Assembly: GCF_003335505.1 (NCBI RefSeq)
Contig: NZ_QPEX01000045.1
Coordinates: forward strand, 558,001 to 622,000
Direction of reading: 5' to 3'
Length of the DNA stretch: 64,000 nucleotides
From: Bremerella cremea
Lineage (GTDB): Bacteria > Planctomycetota > Planctomycetia > Pirellulales > Pirellulaceae
How positions within the stretch are numbered: the first letter of the stretch is position 1; each line of letters opens with the position of its first letter. The position numbers and the translations under genes are program-made. Positions 51,685-60,708 of the stretch are shown piece after piece. The notes below the pieces were generated by a model that did not search any database, had not been told where the DNA came from, and saw only the letters and a program-made list of their open reading frames with translations.

Positions 51685-53274
51685 TTAGGCTTCCGGGGAA
51701 AACGTTTCTTGAGCCAGCTTTAACGTGGCATCCATCCGATGCAAACACGATTCTTTACCGAGGATCGCCAGACAATCGAACATGCCAGGCCCGACCGTTT
51801 TGCCGGTCACGCTCAGTCGCACGGCATGAATAAGATCACCAATTTTGATGCCTGCTTCATCGATGAAAGCGTGCATCTCTTTATCGAGATGTTCGACGGT
51901 CCAATCTTCGACCCCCGACAAATGATTGCGGAAGGTCGCCAGAATGGCCTGGGCCTCGGCGTCACCTAATCGCTTCTTGAAACCCTTCTCGTCCATCTCC
52001 ATCTTGTCGTCAGCGACATAGAAGTAGTCGGCGTACGAGAGGATATCGCCCATGGTCTTCAAACGATCACCACACGCGGCAACAATTTTTTCCAGCTTCT
52101 CCATCTCTCCCGCAGGTGCCGGATCGGCGACCAAGCCCGCCTTTTGCAGATACGGCAGCATGCCGGCAGCCTTCTCGGCCGTGCTCAGGGTTTGCATGTG
52201 GCGATCTTGAAACGCCCACAGCTTTTTGCAATCGAAGCTGGCAGGTGCCTTCGTAACGCGTTCTAGGCTGAAGTTCTCGATCATCTGGGGGACGGTAAAG
52301 TCTTCCGTCTTGTCATCCAACGACCATCCCAGCAGCACTAAGTAATTCAGGATCGCCGATGGCAAATAGCCGCTCGCTTCGTAGAAGTCGACGATCACCG
52401 GGTTGAACGTTTCCGCCGAGGTTGTCATCCCCAAACGCTTGGCGATTTCCTCGCCATGTTCGTTCAACCGCTTGAAGTCTTGGTTCTTCAGATACTTTTC
52501 CAGCTTCCGCTTGCTCAGCTTGTTCTTACTGCCAGGCTCGGCCACGTAAGGCAAGTGAGCATACTCGGGCAGTTCGTAGCCCAGCGACTGCGCAATGAAG
52601 ATTTGCCGGGGCGTGTTGGGCAGATGCTCTTCCGCCCGGATGACGTGCGAGATTTTGAAATCGTAGTCATCAACCACGCTCGCCAAGTGATACAAGCAGG
52701 AACCGTCGTTCCGTTGGATCACGTGGTCGTTTTCTTTCGACCATTCAAACGACACATCGCCACGCACCAAGTCGGTAAACGCACAAACGCCTTCGCGGGG
52801 CATTTTCAATCGCACCACGCAGGCGCGACCTTCTGCCTCGAACTTGGCGCGTTCTTCCGGTGTGGTCGCCATCCAATTGCGGCTATACTGAAACGGACGC
52901 TTTTCGGCCATTGCCAAGTCACGCTCGCGATTGACTTCTTCCGGCGTGGAATAGTCGTAATAGGCGAACCCGTCTTCAATCAACTTCTGAGCGGCGGACT
53001 GATAACGCTCTAGCCGTTGCGATTGATAGTACGGCTCGTAAGGGCCACCAACTTCAGCCCCTTCATCCCAATCGATGCCCAGCCAGCGAAAACCTTCCAA
53101 GATTGGCTGCAACGCCGCTTCCACGTTGCGTTCTTGGTCGGTGTCGTCGATCCGCAGGATGAACTGCCCACCATGACGGCGCGCAAACAGCCAGTTAAAC
53201 AGTGCGGTACGAACCCCGCCGATGTGAAGATAACCAGTCGGACTGGGGGCGAAACGAGTGCGAACAGGTGCCAT
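51685..53274 (-). CDS. gltX: Glutamate-tRNA ligase
   Basis: GltX charges tRNA-Glu. The 529 residues are a little longer than usual. The class I HIGH motif is in PSPTGYLHIGGVRTALFNW (residues 9-26) and the KMSKS variant is KLSKRK near 255. Others are DDTDQERN, KENDHVIQRNDGSCLYHLASVVDDYDF (a long discriminating segment) and RAEEHLPNTPRQI. The C-terminal anticodon-binding helices are present. The start ATG at 53272-53274 is natural. Whether the enzyme also charges tRNA-Gln cannot be read from the sequence. Confidence 0.96.
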   Translation of the reverse strand: MAPVRTRFAPSPTGYLHIGGVRTALFNWLFARRHGGQFILRIDDTDQERNVEAALQPILEGFRWLGIDWDEGAEVGGPYEPYYQSQRLERYQSAAQKLIEDGFAYYDYSTPEEVNRERDLAMAEKRPFQYSRNWMATTPEERAKFEAEGRACVVRLKMPREGVCAFTDLVRGDVSFEWSKENDHVIQRNDGSCLYHLASVVDDYDFKISHVIRAEEHLPNTPRQIFIAQSLGYELPEYAHLPYVAEPGSKNKLSKRKLEKYLKNQDFKRLNEHGEEIAKRLGMTTSAETFNPVIVDFYEASGYLPSAILNYLVLLGWSLDDKTEDFTVPQMIENFSLERVTKAPASFDCKKLWAFQDRHMQTLSTAEKAAGMLPYLQKAGLVADPAPAGEMEKLEKIVAACGDRLKTMGDILSYADYFYVADDKMEMDEKGFKKRLGDAEAQAILATFRNHLSGVEDWTVEHLDKEMHAFIDEAGIKIGDLIHAVRLSVTGKTVGPGMFDCLAILGKESCLHRMDATLKLAQETFSPEA

Positions 53275-53341
53275 GAGTCGATTTCGGCCTAGCCCATCGA
53301 ATGAGCCACGCCCGCCTTTGTAAAGGGATCGAATAACGAGC

Positions 53342-53372
53342 GGTGCCTCCCCCTTGTCCGGGTGGAGGCACC
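53342..53372. other. Hairpin between the repeat-protein gene and gltX
   Basis: GGTGCCTCC pairs with GGAGGCACC around a 13-base loop, in a 168-base gap on the minus strand. No T-run follows on either strand. Confidence 0.4.
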
Positions 53373-53442
53373 ATGAACGATCCCTAAGCTTAGACGTAAT
53401 CGAGGAAGCCCGTCAAAGGGGCGTCCCGCAATTGGCAGGCCA

Positions 53443-55260
53443 TTAGGCCGCTGCTCGCCGTTTTAACTTCTTCAACCGGCGTCGTTCCGCCTTGCTGAGC
53501 AGGTGATCTGGCTTCCCTTCCAGCCGTAAGATTTCCTCGTCTTCTTCGCCAGAGTCGCTCTCGTCTTGCGGCGGAGCAGCCTTGGCGGCGTTACCGGTGA
53601 TGGTCGGCACTTCGCGGCGCGGCGCTGGTGCCGGTTCAGGTGCCGGTTCAGGTGCCGGTGCGGGCTTCGGACGAGTCTTGATACGCGGCGTCATGATGGT
53701 CCGCTCTTCTTCCGCTTCCTGCGATGTCGCAGCGGTCTCGTCTTCCGTCTCGGACTTGCTGCCCCACGAGAACCAACCCTTCTTTGGGGCCGGCTCGGCA
53801 TTCTCGTCCGATTTCGCTCCGCCAGACGAAGCAGCGACCTTGGCCCCATCAGCAGGGTCTTCGCTGGCCTCTTTTCGCCCCCAAGAGAGCCACGAGCGTT
53901 TCGCTTTCACTTCAGCCGGTTCTTCCTCGGCGGGCTTGCTAGCGGCTCGTTTCTTGGCGGCGGCAGGCTTAGGCTCTTCGTTTTCTCCATCCGCTTCGGA
54001 CTTCGCCTTGCGACCGAAGGAGAACCAGCCACGCTTCGGTTGCTGTTCGCCTGCTTCGTCCTCCGCTGGCTTGCTCGCGGATCGCTTCTTCGTAGCGACA
54101 GGCTTGGGCTCGACGCTTTCGCCTTCTTGCTCCGGCTTCGCCTTGCGTCCGAATGAGAACCAACCTCGCTTCGGCTGCTCTTCACTCGCTTCGTCGTCGG
54201 CTGGCTTGCTCGTGGATCGCTTCTTGGCGGCTACGGGCTGGGAGGTTTCTTCCTCGGCGTCTTGCTCGACCTTCTTACGGCCAAACGAGAACCAGCCACG
54301 TCGTGGTTTGGTTTCGGCTAGATCTTGCTCGTCTTCCTCCGGCTCAGCGGCCTGCTTCTTGGAGGCGGCACGCGAACGTTTTGGTTTGGGTTTCGCAGCG
54401 GCGGCCTCTTCGTGGTCGGTGTCTTGCTCGGTCACCACCCGTTCACGCCGTGAGATTAAACCTTGGGCATCAAGCCACACATACCGGGCGTACTGCACCA
54501 AACTGGCCAACAGTAACCCAACCCCTAACAGTTGAGCCGCGTGCAGCGTTATTTCCGCAGGTAGTGTACTAGGTAGCATCACCAGGTCTAGCTGCAAGGT
54601 TACCCCTAGCAACAACAGCCCACTGCTTAGCGTTGCCACCGCCAACGTGCCGTAGCTTTCTCGAACTTCGATCGCGGCCCGCAAGATCATCGAACCGAAG
54701 CCGACACACCAAACAACAGCCCACCAGCCATCGGTTTGGCCAAAGAAACGGAGCTTACTGGCCGTTTCTAGCCCCATGGCCACATCTTGGCGGAAGTTCA
54801 GCATGGTGTCTAAACTGGCCAACAGCAGCAAGCCTGCAAACCACAGCCAGCAGCGATAGTAGCCTCGATAGTCATCCAGGCGATGGCGGCGAATGCGATA
54901 AATGAGCACCGCCAACAAGGCCGCCACAAACAAGCTGCCAGATGCCAAGTAGGTGCCTAAGCTATCGACCCGGTTGAGATCGGTCCAGCGAATGACGCGG
55001 GAAAAATAGTGGTCGAGTGCCAGCAAGCCAGCAATCATCACCACAATGGCCACGTACACCAAAGAAACGTGTACGCCATAAACCGGCACGACGTCGACGA
55101 TCCGAATTCGTCGTTCGTCAACGGCCGATTTGGAATAAGTGCGCGTCGATTGGTAACCTCCGTGGGATGTATCCACAGAGGTCTGCTCCTTGCCTGAGCG
55201 ATCATCCATCAATGCCCGGCGTCGACGTTCGTCACGCAGGCCATTCCGCCTAAACTGCAT
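53443..55260 (-). CDS. Six-helix membrane protein with repeated GWFSFGRK motifs in a disordered tail
   Basis: The 605-residue protein has a basic N-terminus, six membrane helices (about residues 65-82, 105-121, 136-151, 179-195, 205-225 and 238-257), then a ~340-residue charged tail. The tail repeats an aromatic/basic motif five times: RGWFSFGRK at 321-329, 365-373 and 410-418, RSWLSWGRK at 455-463, and KGWFSWGSK at 494-502, each set in Lys/Ala/Glu-rich linkers of ~36 residues with KKR-S-SKPA. A Pro/Ala-Glu-Pro stretch (530-547) and a very basic end (KAERRRLKKLKRR) follow. No family is recognised. The tail is likely cytoplasmic. An in-frame ATG at 55209 is an alternative start. Confidence 0.8.
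   Translation of the reverse strand: MQFRRNGLRDERRRRALMDDRSGKEQTSVDTSHGGYQSTRTYSKSAVDERRIRIVDVVPVYGVHVSLVYVAIVVMIAGLLALDHYFSRVIRWTDLNRVDSLGTYLASGSLFVAALLAVLIYRIRRHRLDDYRGYYRCWLWFAGLLLLASLDTMLNFRQDVAMGLETASKLRFFGQTDGWWAVVWCVGFGSMILRAAIEVRESYGTLAVATLSSGLLLLGVTLQLDLVMLPSTLPAEITLHAAQLLGVGLLLASLVQYARYVWLDAQGLISRRERVVTEQDTDHEEAAAAKPKPKRSRAASKKQAAEPEEDEQDLAETKPRRGWFSFGRKKVEQDAEEETSQPVAAKKRSTSKPADDEASEEQPKRGWFSFGRKAKPEQEGESVEPKPVATKKRSASKPAEDEAGEQQPKRGWFSFGRKAKSEADGENEEPKPAAAKKRAASKPAEEEPAEVKAKRSWLSWGRKEASEDPADGAKVAASSGGAKSDENAEPAPKKGWFSWGSKSETEDETAATSQEAEEERTIMTPRIKTRPKPAPAPEPAPEPAPAPRREVPTITGNAAKAAPPQDESDSGEEDEEILRLEGKPDHLLSKAERRRLKKLKRRAAA
53755..54300 (-). repeat. Five-fold coding repeat (GWFSFGRK units)
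   Basis: This region encodes the five aromatic/basic motifs at residues 321-502 of the membrane protein at 53443-55260. Motif spacing is 44, 45, 45 and 39 residues. The linkers KKRSTSKPADDEASEEQPK, KKRSASKPAEDEAGEQQPK and KKRAASKPAEEEPAEVKAK are clearly homologous, so the units arose by tandem duplication. Confidence 0.85.
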
Positions 55261-55470
55261 TCTAGATTACCCATCCCTGGTGAAAATAAATGACCACTTC
55301 CCTGTGGCATTCAAATCATCCGCCTATAGGACTTTTCGGCAATCGCTCGGACGGATCTGAATGATTGCCGGTGTCTTATTTCAGTCTGGCGACTCACCGC
55401 AAATTAAAGCACGCAAAACTCGCAAACTCGTTCGGAATTGCCAGCGGAGCTAGCGACCGGAGACAGGCAG

Positions 55471-56331
55471 CTATGCCCCTGCCACGACTGGATTACTCAA
55501 CGTGCCAAGCTTTTCGATTTCCACTTCGACACGGTCGCCTGGTTTGAGAAACACAGGGGGGTTCCGCGCCATACCAACCCCTGGAGGTGTCCCGGTGTAA
55601 ATCAAGTCGCCCGGTACCAGGGTGCAAATCTGCGAGAGATATGCAATCAGAAAGTCGATACGAAAGATCAATTGGCTTGTCGACGAATCTTGCATGGTCT
55701 CGCCGTTGAGGCGGCATTGAATGCGAAGGTTATGAGGATCTTCAATCTCGTCGACGGTTACCAGTTCTGGGCCCAAAGGAGCAAAGCTATCGAACGACTT
55801 ACCAAGCAACCACTGCTTGCCCGGTTTGCCTTTTTGCCAATCCCGCGCCGAGACGTCATGCCCAACGGCGTAGCCGGCGACGTAGCTCATGGCTTCTGCC
55901 TGAGGAATGTTCTTGCCGGTTCTGCCAATCACGACGACTAGTTCTGCTTCGTAATCCACCTCTTTGCTAACCGAAGGGAGCTCGATTGGCGCGTCATTGG
56001 CCCGCAAACAAGTCGGAAACTTGTTGAACACCACAGGCTCGTCCCCCACGGTAGCCCCGGTTTCGGCGGCGTGGTCGGCATAGTTCAAACCGATGCACAA
56101 GATTTTCTGCGGTTCAACTACGGGGGGCAGCAGCCGGGTTTTGGTCGGATCAAGCAGCTTGCCAGTTTGCGCCGCTTGCAAAATGGCCTCGCGATGCGTC
56201 GGTAGCATCGGCAGCAATTGCTTCATCTGGGTGGGCAGCAGCGGGTCGGCCTTGTGCAAATCGACATAGCCATCACCACGTGCAACTGCGGTTCGTGGCC
56301 CTGTTTCACTTTGATAGCTGATCAGACGCAT
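55471..56331 (-). CDS. Fumarylacetoacetate hydrolase-family protein
   Basis: From the ATG at 56329-56331 (MRLISYQSETGPRTAVARGDG, 286 residues) the protein has the FAH fold. Seen: KILCIGLNYADHAAETG, PVVFNKFPTCLRANDAPIELP, the metal-ligand run VDYEAELVVVIGRTGKNI, YAVGHDVSARDWQ, LGKSFDSFAPLGPELV, and the end LVPGDLIYTGTPPGVGMAR. Such enzymes hydrolyse or decarboxylate beta-diketo or ureido acids using Mg. The substrate is unknown. The longer frame from 56367 starts with a TTG and is not supported. Confidence 0.9.
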   Translation of the reverse strand: MRLISYQSETGPRTAVARGDGYVDLHKADPLLPTQMKQLLPMLPTHREAILQAAQTGKLLDPTKTRLLPPVVEPQKILCIGLNYADHAAETGATVGDEPVVFNKFPTCLRANDAPIELPSVSKEVDYEAELVVVIGRTGKNIPQAEAMSYVAGYAVGHDVSARDWQKGKPGKQWLLGKSFDSFAPLGPELVTVDEIEDPHNLRIQCRLNGETMQDSSTSQLIFRIDFLIAYLSQICTLVPGDLIYTGTPPGVGMARNPPVFLKPGDRVEVEIEKLGTLSNPVVAGA

Positions 56332-56592
56332 TTCGGTCTCACCCTTTCTTCGGCAAAGCCGCTTCAAACCGCAAGAGGCAATTCAAACTCAGAATTCAAC
56401 TTATCGGAAAAATCCCCACCAGACAACGAGCCTAACCGCAGCAGCAGCCAGGCATTTTTGATCTGAAACAAGAGGCAGCAGAATTCTTATCGCTTTCCTA
56501 GAGGCCAAGTTTGCGACTCTAAGGATTCCGACGTACCTTTCAGCACAAAGCAGATTCCACACCTAAATCTCAGACAACGGCGCAATATTTCC

Positions 56593-58836
56593 ATGGCCCT
56601 GGAACCGACCTCGAATCCTGGTGCAATTGAGCCCTCGGCTGGTTCTACTCAACCGACCGACAGCCAAGGTCATGCCCTGACGAACCTCCTCGCCTGGGCC
56701 GACGAATCTGGTGATGAAGGACAGAACGTAGATCAAATCAACGAGTCCGACAATCAACTCATTCAAGTCCGTCTCGGCATCGCCTCAGGCCTTTTTTATG
56801 CCCTGCAAGCCAAACACTTTCCGACGGCGGCTCACTCGCTACGCGTAGCTAAAATGTGTTCGCGTTGGGCCATCGCACTCGATCTGCCGCCGTTCCATCG
56901 CGATCAACTGGAAGTTGCCGCGTTGCTTCACGACATCGGCAAGATTGGGGTTCCCGACTACGTTCTGGCCTGCCCCGGTAAGCTCTCCGCCGAAGAACAA
57001 TTGCTGATGGATCGCAGCCAAGATATTGGCCTGGAAATTTTGTCGGCTTGCTGCGATGGCGAAGAGATCATCGACATCATTCGCTACAACTATGCCTGGT
57101 ACGACGGCAGCAAGGGAAACTTCGGCCAAACCCAAAACAGCCTCCCCCTCGAAGCCCGCATGCTGGCAATCGTCGATGCCTACGACTCGATGACGGTCGA
57201 TCAGATCTTCCGTCGCGCTCGTTCGAAAGATCGTGCGATTGCCGAACTGGTATCCTATTCCGGAACCCAGTTCGATCCCGAATTGGTAGGTCATTTCTGC
57301 CAGCTTCAAGCCGATCCGCAGCAAATCGCTGGCCACAACACGCGGCACTGGCTGCGAGTGCTTTCGCCGGATCACGCCAATCGACACTTTAAAGCAAACC
57401 TGACGGCGATCAAGCGTTCTCACGTCTGCTCGATCTGTGTGTATCAAGACAGTTTCGTCCGACACAATAACGACGCCGTCATCTGCCTTGACTTGAACAT
57501 GCAGATTATCGGCTGGAACCACTCCGCCGAGCGGATGACCGGTTTAACGCGAGAAAGTGTCGAAGGACATCGCTGGTCGGCGGAACTAATAGGTCTGGCG
57601 GACCAACAAGGTCGCAACCTATCTCCTGAATCCGATCCAGTCCGCCAAGCCATTGTCAACAATATTCAATCTGCGCAGGGTCTTTCGATTCGCAATGCCG
57701 ACAATCGGTTCATCACGGTCGAGGCCCACATTGTGCCGGTTGTCAGGGAAGACGGAACTCGCCTGGGAGCAACAATTCAGCTGCACGATACCTCTGGCAT
57801 GGAGTCGCTCCACGAGCAGATCGAGTCGCTGCACTATCGCGCCACACGCGATCCCTTGACCCAGCTTGTCAATCGAGCCGAGATGGATCGCGCGTTGACG
57901 GAAATGGTCGAGCGTCACTCGTCTCAAGGCAAGGCCTGTAGCGTTATCATTTGCGATATCGACTTCTTCAAAAAGATTAACGATACCTACGGCCACCCGG
58001 CGGGGGACGAAGCTTTGGTGATGTTTGCCAAACTGCTGCAAACCCATGCTCGCACTGCCGATATTTGTGCTCGCTACGGGGGAGAAGAGTTTGTGATTCT
58101 TTGCCCCAACTGCAATGGCGAATCGGCCTCTTCCCTGGCCGAAGCGATTCGCAGCGAACTCGCTTCGATTTCTCTTTCCGCGTTGGGCGGTAAGGGCATG
58201 ACGGCCAGCTTTGGCGTCACGGAACTGCAGCGGGGCGACACCGCAGACTCGATCTTGAATCGAGCCGACCGAGCTTTGCTGCAATCGAAAGAAATGGGCC
58301 GCAACATCGTCACTCAAATCGGCGGTGGCCTCTCGGAACCGTCCATCAGCGACCGTCGTCACTGGTGGCATCGCTTGTTTGCCAAAGTCGAACCGGAAGT
58401 GCTACTCAAGCGAGCCATGAAGACGCGTGTTCCGCTGAACCTGGCCGCTGAAAAAATACGAGGCTTCGTGGTCGATCATCGGGCTGCGGTTCTCGATGTC
58501 CAAGAGGAATCGATCAAAATGGTCATCGATGGCGAATCGCTCCCGTTGCAGCGTCGCCAGGCAGACCGCGCAGTCCCCCTGATCATCGAACTCCAGTTCA
58601 GCCCGATCACAAGCGGCAACGGCAGCCAACACACGAAAGTGCAAATCTCGATCTCACCACGCCGTAATCGAGATCGTCGTAAACGCGATGCGATCGAGCG
58701 AGCCCGACATTTGCTGCAAAGTTTGCAATCGTATCTGGTGGCTTACGAATTCGTCGACACCACCGTCGCCACCATCGACGAAAGCACTTCCTGGTGGAGT
58801 CGTCTCTGGCACGGTTCCTCCCAAAAAGAATCGTAG
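56593..58836 (+). CDS. HD-domain / PAS / GGDEF signalling protein (diguanylate cyclase)
   Basis: The 747-residue protein has an HD-like domain (about 65-240) with HSLRVAKM and HDIGKIG (113-119). The second half of the HD-GYP site is altered: YNYAWYDGSKGNF (165-177) lacks the His pair and the GYP. A PAS domain follows (about 285-400; DAVICLDLNMQIIGWNHSAERMTG). The GGDEF domain (415-575) has the metal-binding ICDIDFFKKINDTYGH (453-468), active GGEEF (496-500) and an inhibitory RTAD site (487-490) five residues before it. Residues 585-747 are an unassigned C-terminal domain. It should make cyclic di-GMP with product feedback; the HD part is likely a sensor or degenerate phosphodiesterase. No membrane helix is seen. 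Confidence 0.9.
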   Translation: MALEPTSNPGAIEPSAGSTQPTDSQGHALTNLLAWADESGDEGQNVDQINESDNQLIQVRLGIASGLFYALQAKHFPTAAHSLRVAKMCSRWAIALDLPPFHRDQLEVAALLHDIGKIGVPDYVLACPGKLSAEEQLLMDRSQDIGLEILSACCDGEEIIDIIRYNYAWYDGSKGNFGQTQNSLPLEARMLAIVDAYDSMTVDQIFRRARSKDRAIAELVSYSGTQFDPELVGHFCQLQADPQQIAGHNTRHWLRVLSPDHANRHFKANLTAIKRSHVCSICVYQDSFVRHNNDAVICLDLNMQIIGWNHSAERMTGLTRESVEGHRWSAELIGLADQQGRNLSPESDPVRQAIVNNIQSAQGLSIRNADNRFITVEAHIVPVVREDGTRLGATIQLHDTSGMESLHEQIESLHYRATRDPLTQLVNRAEMDRALTEMVERHSSQGKACSVIICDIDFFKKINDTYGHPAGDEALVMFAKLLQTHARTADICARYGGEEFVILCPNCNGESASSLAEAIRSELASISLSALGGKGMTASFGVTELQRGDTADSILNRADRALLQSKEMGRNIVTQIGGGLSEPSISDRRHWWHRLFAKVEPEVLLKRAMKTRVPLNLAAEKIRGFVVDHRAAVLDVQEESIKMVIDGESLPLQRRQADRAVPLIIELQFSPITSGNGSQHTKVQISISPRRNRDRRKRDAIERARHLLQSLQSYLVAYEFVDTTVATIDESTSWWSRLWHGSSQKES

Positions 58837-58843
58837 GCGCATA

Positions 58844-58873
58844 AAAAAAGGCCTGCTTTCACAGGCCTTTCTT
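58844..58873. terminator. Bidirectional terminator between GGDEF gene and glyS
   Basis: AAAGGCCTG and CAGGCCTTT enclose CTTTCA. The minus strand reads into seven T's, serving glyS; the plus strand has CTTTCTTCG, serving the signalling gene. Confidence 0.88.
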
Positions 58874-58881
58874 CGTTTTGC

Positions 58882-60489
58882 TTAACCGATTTGCTTGCGC
58901 AATTCTTCCGTCAAGTCATCGACTTTCACACGCCACTGATCGAGCGTGTCGCGATGACGAATGGTGACCGTCTGGTCCTGCAAACTTTCGCCATCGATGG
59001 TGATACAGAACGGTGTTCCCGCTTCGTCTTGCCGACGATAGCGACGACCGACCGCCCCTTTTTCGTCGTAGAAGACGTTCCAGCTTTTCTTAAGCGTACG
59101 GTAAATATCCTGCGCCATCTCCGGCATGCCGTCCTTCTTCACCAAGGGGAAGATGGCCGCTTTGATCGGGGCGATCCGTGGGTGCAGCTTCATCACGGTA
59201 CGCGTTTGCATGTTCCCCTTGTCGTCCGGAGCTTCGTCTTCGGTGAATGCTTCGCACAAAAATGCCAGCATCGCCCGATCCGCACCAGCAGAAGGTTCGA
59301 TCACATGCGGCACGAAACGTTCCCCGGAGATATCATCTCGGTAGGACAAGTCTTTGCCACTACCACGATGCTTCGGCTTCCCGTCAGCATTCAACTCAAC
59401 CGTCATCGGGTTGGTGGATGGATCGAGCTTGCCTTCCATGTGGCTACGCAGGTCGAAGTCACCTCGGTGAGCAATCCCTTCCAACTCGCCATATTCCCCT
59501 TCCGGCAGGAACGGGAAGGCGTATTCGATGTCGGCGGTACCAATCGAATAGTGGGCCAACTCCTCAGGCGAATGCTCACGCAAAATGAGCTTCCCCTTGT
59601 CTAACCCCATGTCCTGGTACCACTGGAAACGACGTTCGCGCCAATAGGTATACCATTCCGAAGACGAGTCGGGATGACAGAAGAACTCAATCTCCATCTG
59701 CTCGAATTCGCGCGAGCGGAAGGTGAAGTTGCGAGGCGTAATCTCGTTGCGGAAGCTTTTACCAACCTGGGCAATCCCAAACGGAACCCGCACGCGGCTG
59801 CTATCGACCACGTTCTTGAAGTTCACAAAAATCCCCTGGGCCGTTTCCGGACGCAAGAAAGCCGTGTCAGCTTCGCCACCAAGGGCACCGAGGGTCGTCT
59901 TGAACATCAAGTTGAATTCGCGTGGCTCGGTCAACGTCCCCAGCGTCTTGGCATCGGGGCCCAGGACTTGCTCGAAGTCGTCAACCGTTGTCAGCGAAAC
60001 GAGCGGCCCGTCCCACTTCAGTTCGTCTGCATTCTTGGAACGCATGCCGAAGAACTTGAGGGCCTGGCGTTCGATGTCCGCTTCCGGCGATTCGGAATCG
60101 GAACCGGCCGTAGCGAAGATCTTTTTGCCCTTGGCTTCCACCCAACGACCTTGAATCTGATCGTGCCGGTATCGCTTCTTCGACTCACGGCAATCGACCA
60201 TGTAATCGTGGAACAGATCGTAGTGGCCAGAGCACTTCCAGACCTGGGGGTGCATGATGATCGTGCAGTCGAGCCCCGTCATTTCATACGCGCTCGGTGC
60301 CCCGGGAAGCTGCGCCAGGTCGTCGTGCCCGGTGACCATATCTCGCCACCAGGCATCCTTGATATTCCGTTTCAGTTCAACGCCCAGCGGGCCGTAATCC
60401 CAAAATCCATTGACTCCTCCATAGATTTCGGAAGACTGAAACATGAAACCTCGTCGCTTACACAACGAGACAAGCTTTTCCATTTCCAT
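58882..60489 (-). CDS. glyS: Glycine-tRNA ligase, single-chain (alpha2) type
   Basis: The 535-residue protein is the eukaryote/archaea-like homodimeric GlyRS, not the alpha2-beta2 form. Motifs include FMFQSSEIYGGVNGFWDYGPLG near the start, FKTTLGALGGEADTAFLRPETAQGIFVNF (class II motif 1 region), FRNEITPRNFTFRSREFEQMEIEFF (motif 2), and FVPHVIEPSAGADRAMLAFL (motif 3). The C-terminal anticodon-binding domain begins at about residue 425 (LHPRIAPIKAAIFPL) and contains RYRRQDEAGTPFCITID. ATG codons at 60489 and 60483 are both plausible. The gene is divergent from the NPFASP-protein cluster with 219 bases between. Confidence 0.96.
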   Translation of the reverse strand: MEMEKLVSLCKRRGFMFQSSEIYGGVNGFWDYGPLGVELKRNIKDAWWRDMVTGHDDLAQLPGAPSAYEMTGLDCTIIMHPQVWKCSGHYDLFHDYMVDCRESKKRYRHDQIQGRWVEAKGKKIFATAGSDSESPEADIERQALKFFGMRSKNADELKWDGPLVSLTTVDDFEQVLGPDAKTLGTLTEPREFNLMFKTTLGALGGEADTAFLRPETAQGIFVNFKNVVDSSRVRVPFGIAQVGKSFRNEITPRNFTFRSREFEQMEIEFFCHPDSSSEWYTYWRERRFQWYQDMGLDKGKLILREHSPEELAHYSIGTADIEYAFPFLPEGEYGELEGIAHRGDFDLRSHMEGKLDPSTNPMTVELNADGKPKHRGSGKDLSYRDDISGERFVPHVIEPSAGADRAMLAFLCEAFTEDEAPDDKGNMQTRTVMKLHPRIAPIKAAIFPLVKKDGMPEMAQDIYRTLKKSWNVFYDEKGAVGRRYRRQDEAGTPFCITIDGESLQDQTVTIRHRDTLDQWRVKVDDLTEELRKQIG

Positions 60490-60708
60490 GGCGTCGATTC
60501 TGCTTGCGTTAGATGGTTGGCGTGGCAGCCGCTTGATTTTTTTGCTTCAAACAGGCTGCGTAAGTCGTTAAGCGGTAAACCATTTAGTGTACCGCAGGGG
60601 GCCAAGTGGCGTCTACGTGGGTTGAAAGGGCAAAAACCTCGTATTCCGACGCACTTTCCCTTAGAATTCGGACAGAAATCTCTCCGATAGGTTCATGCAG
60701 GCGGCCCA

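Noticed and set aside
53582..54535. Plus-strand frame (317 codons) opposite the GWFSFGRK repeat region
   Set aside because: Its Ser/Ala-rich repeats are the reverse complement of the coding repeats on the minus strand.
57085..57125. Active HD-GYP phosphodiesterase in the signalling protein
   Set aside because: The HHE..GYP half of the site is not present (YNYAWYDGSKGN), so cyclic di-GMP hydrolysis is not claimed.
59674..60690. Long plus-strand frame (338 codons) opposite glyS
   Set aside because: It is antisense to the glycyl-tRNA synthetase core and has no ribosome site or domain.
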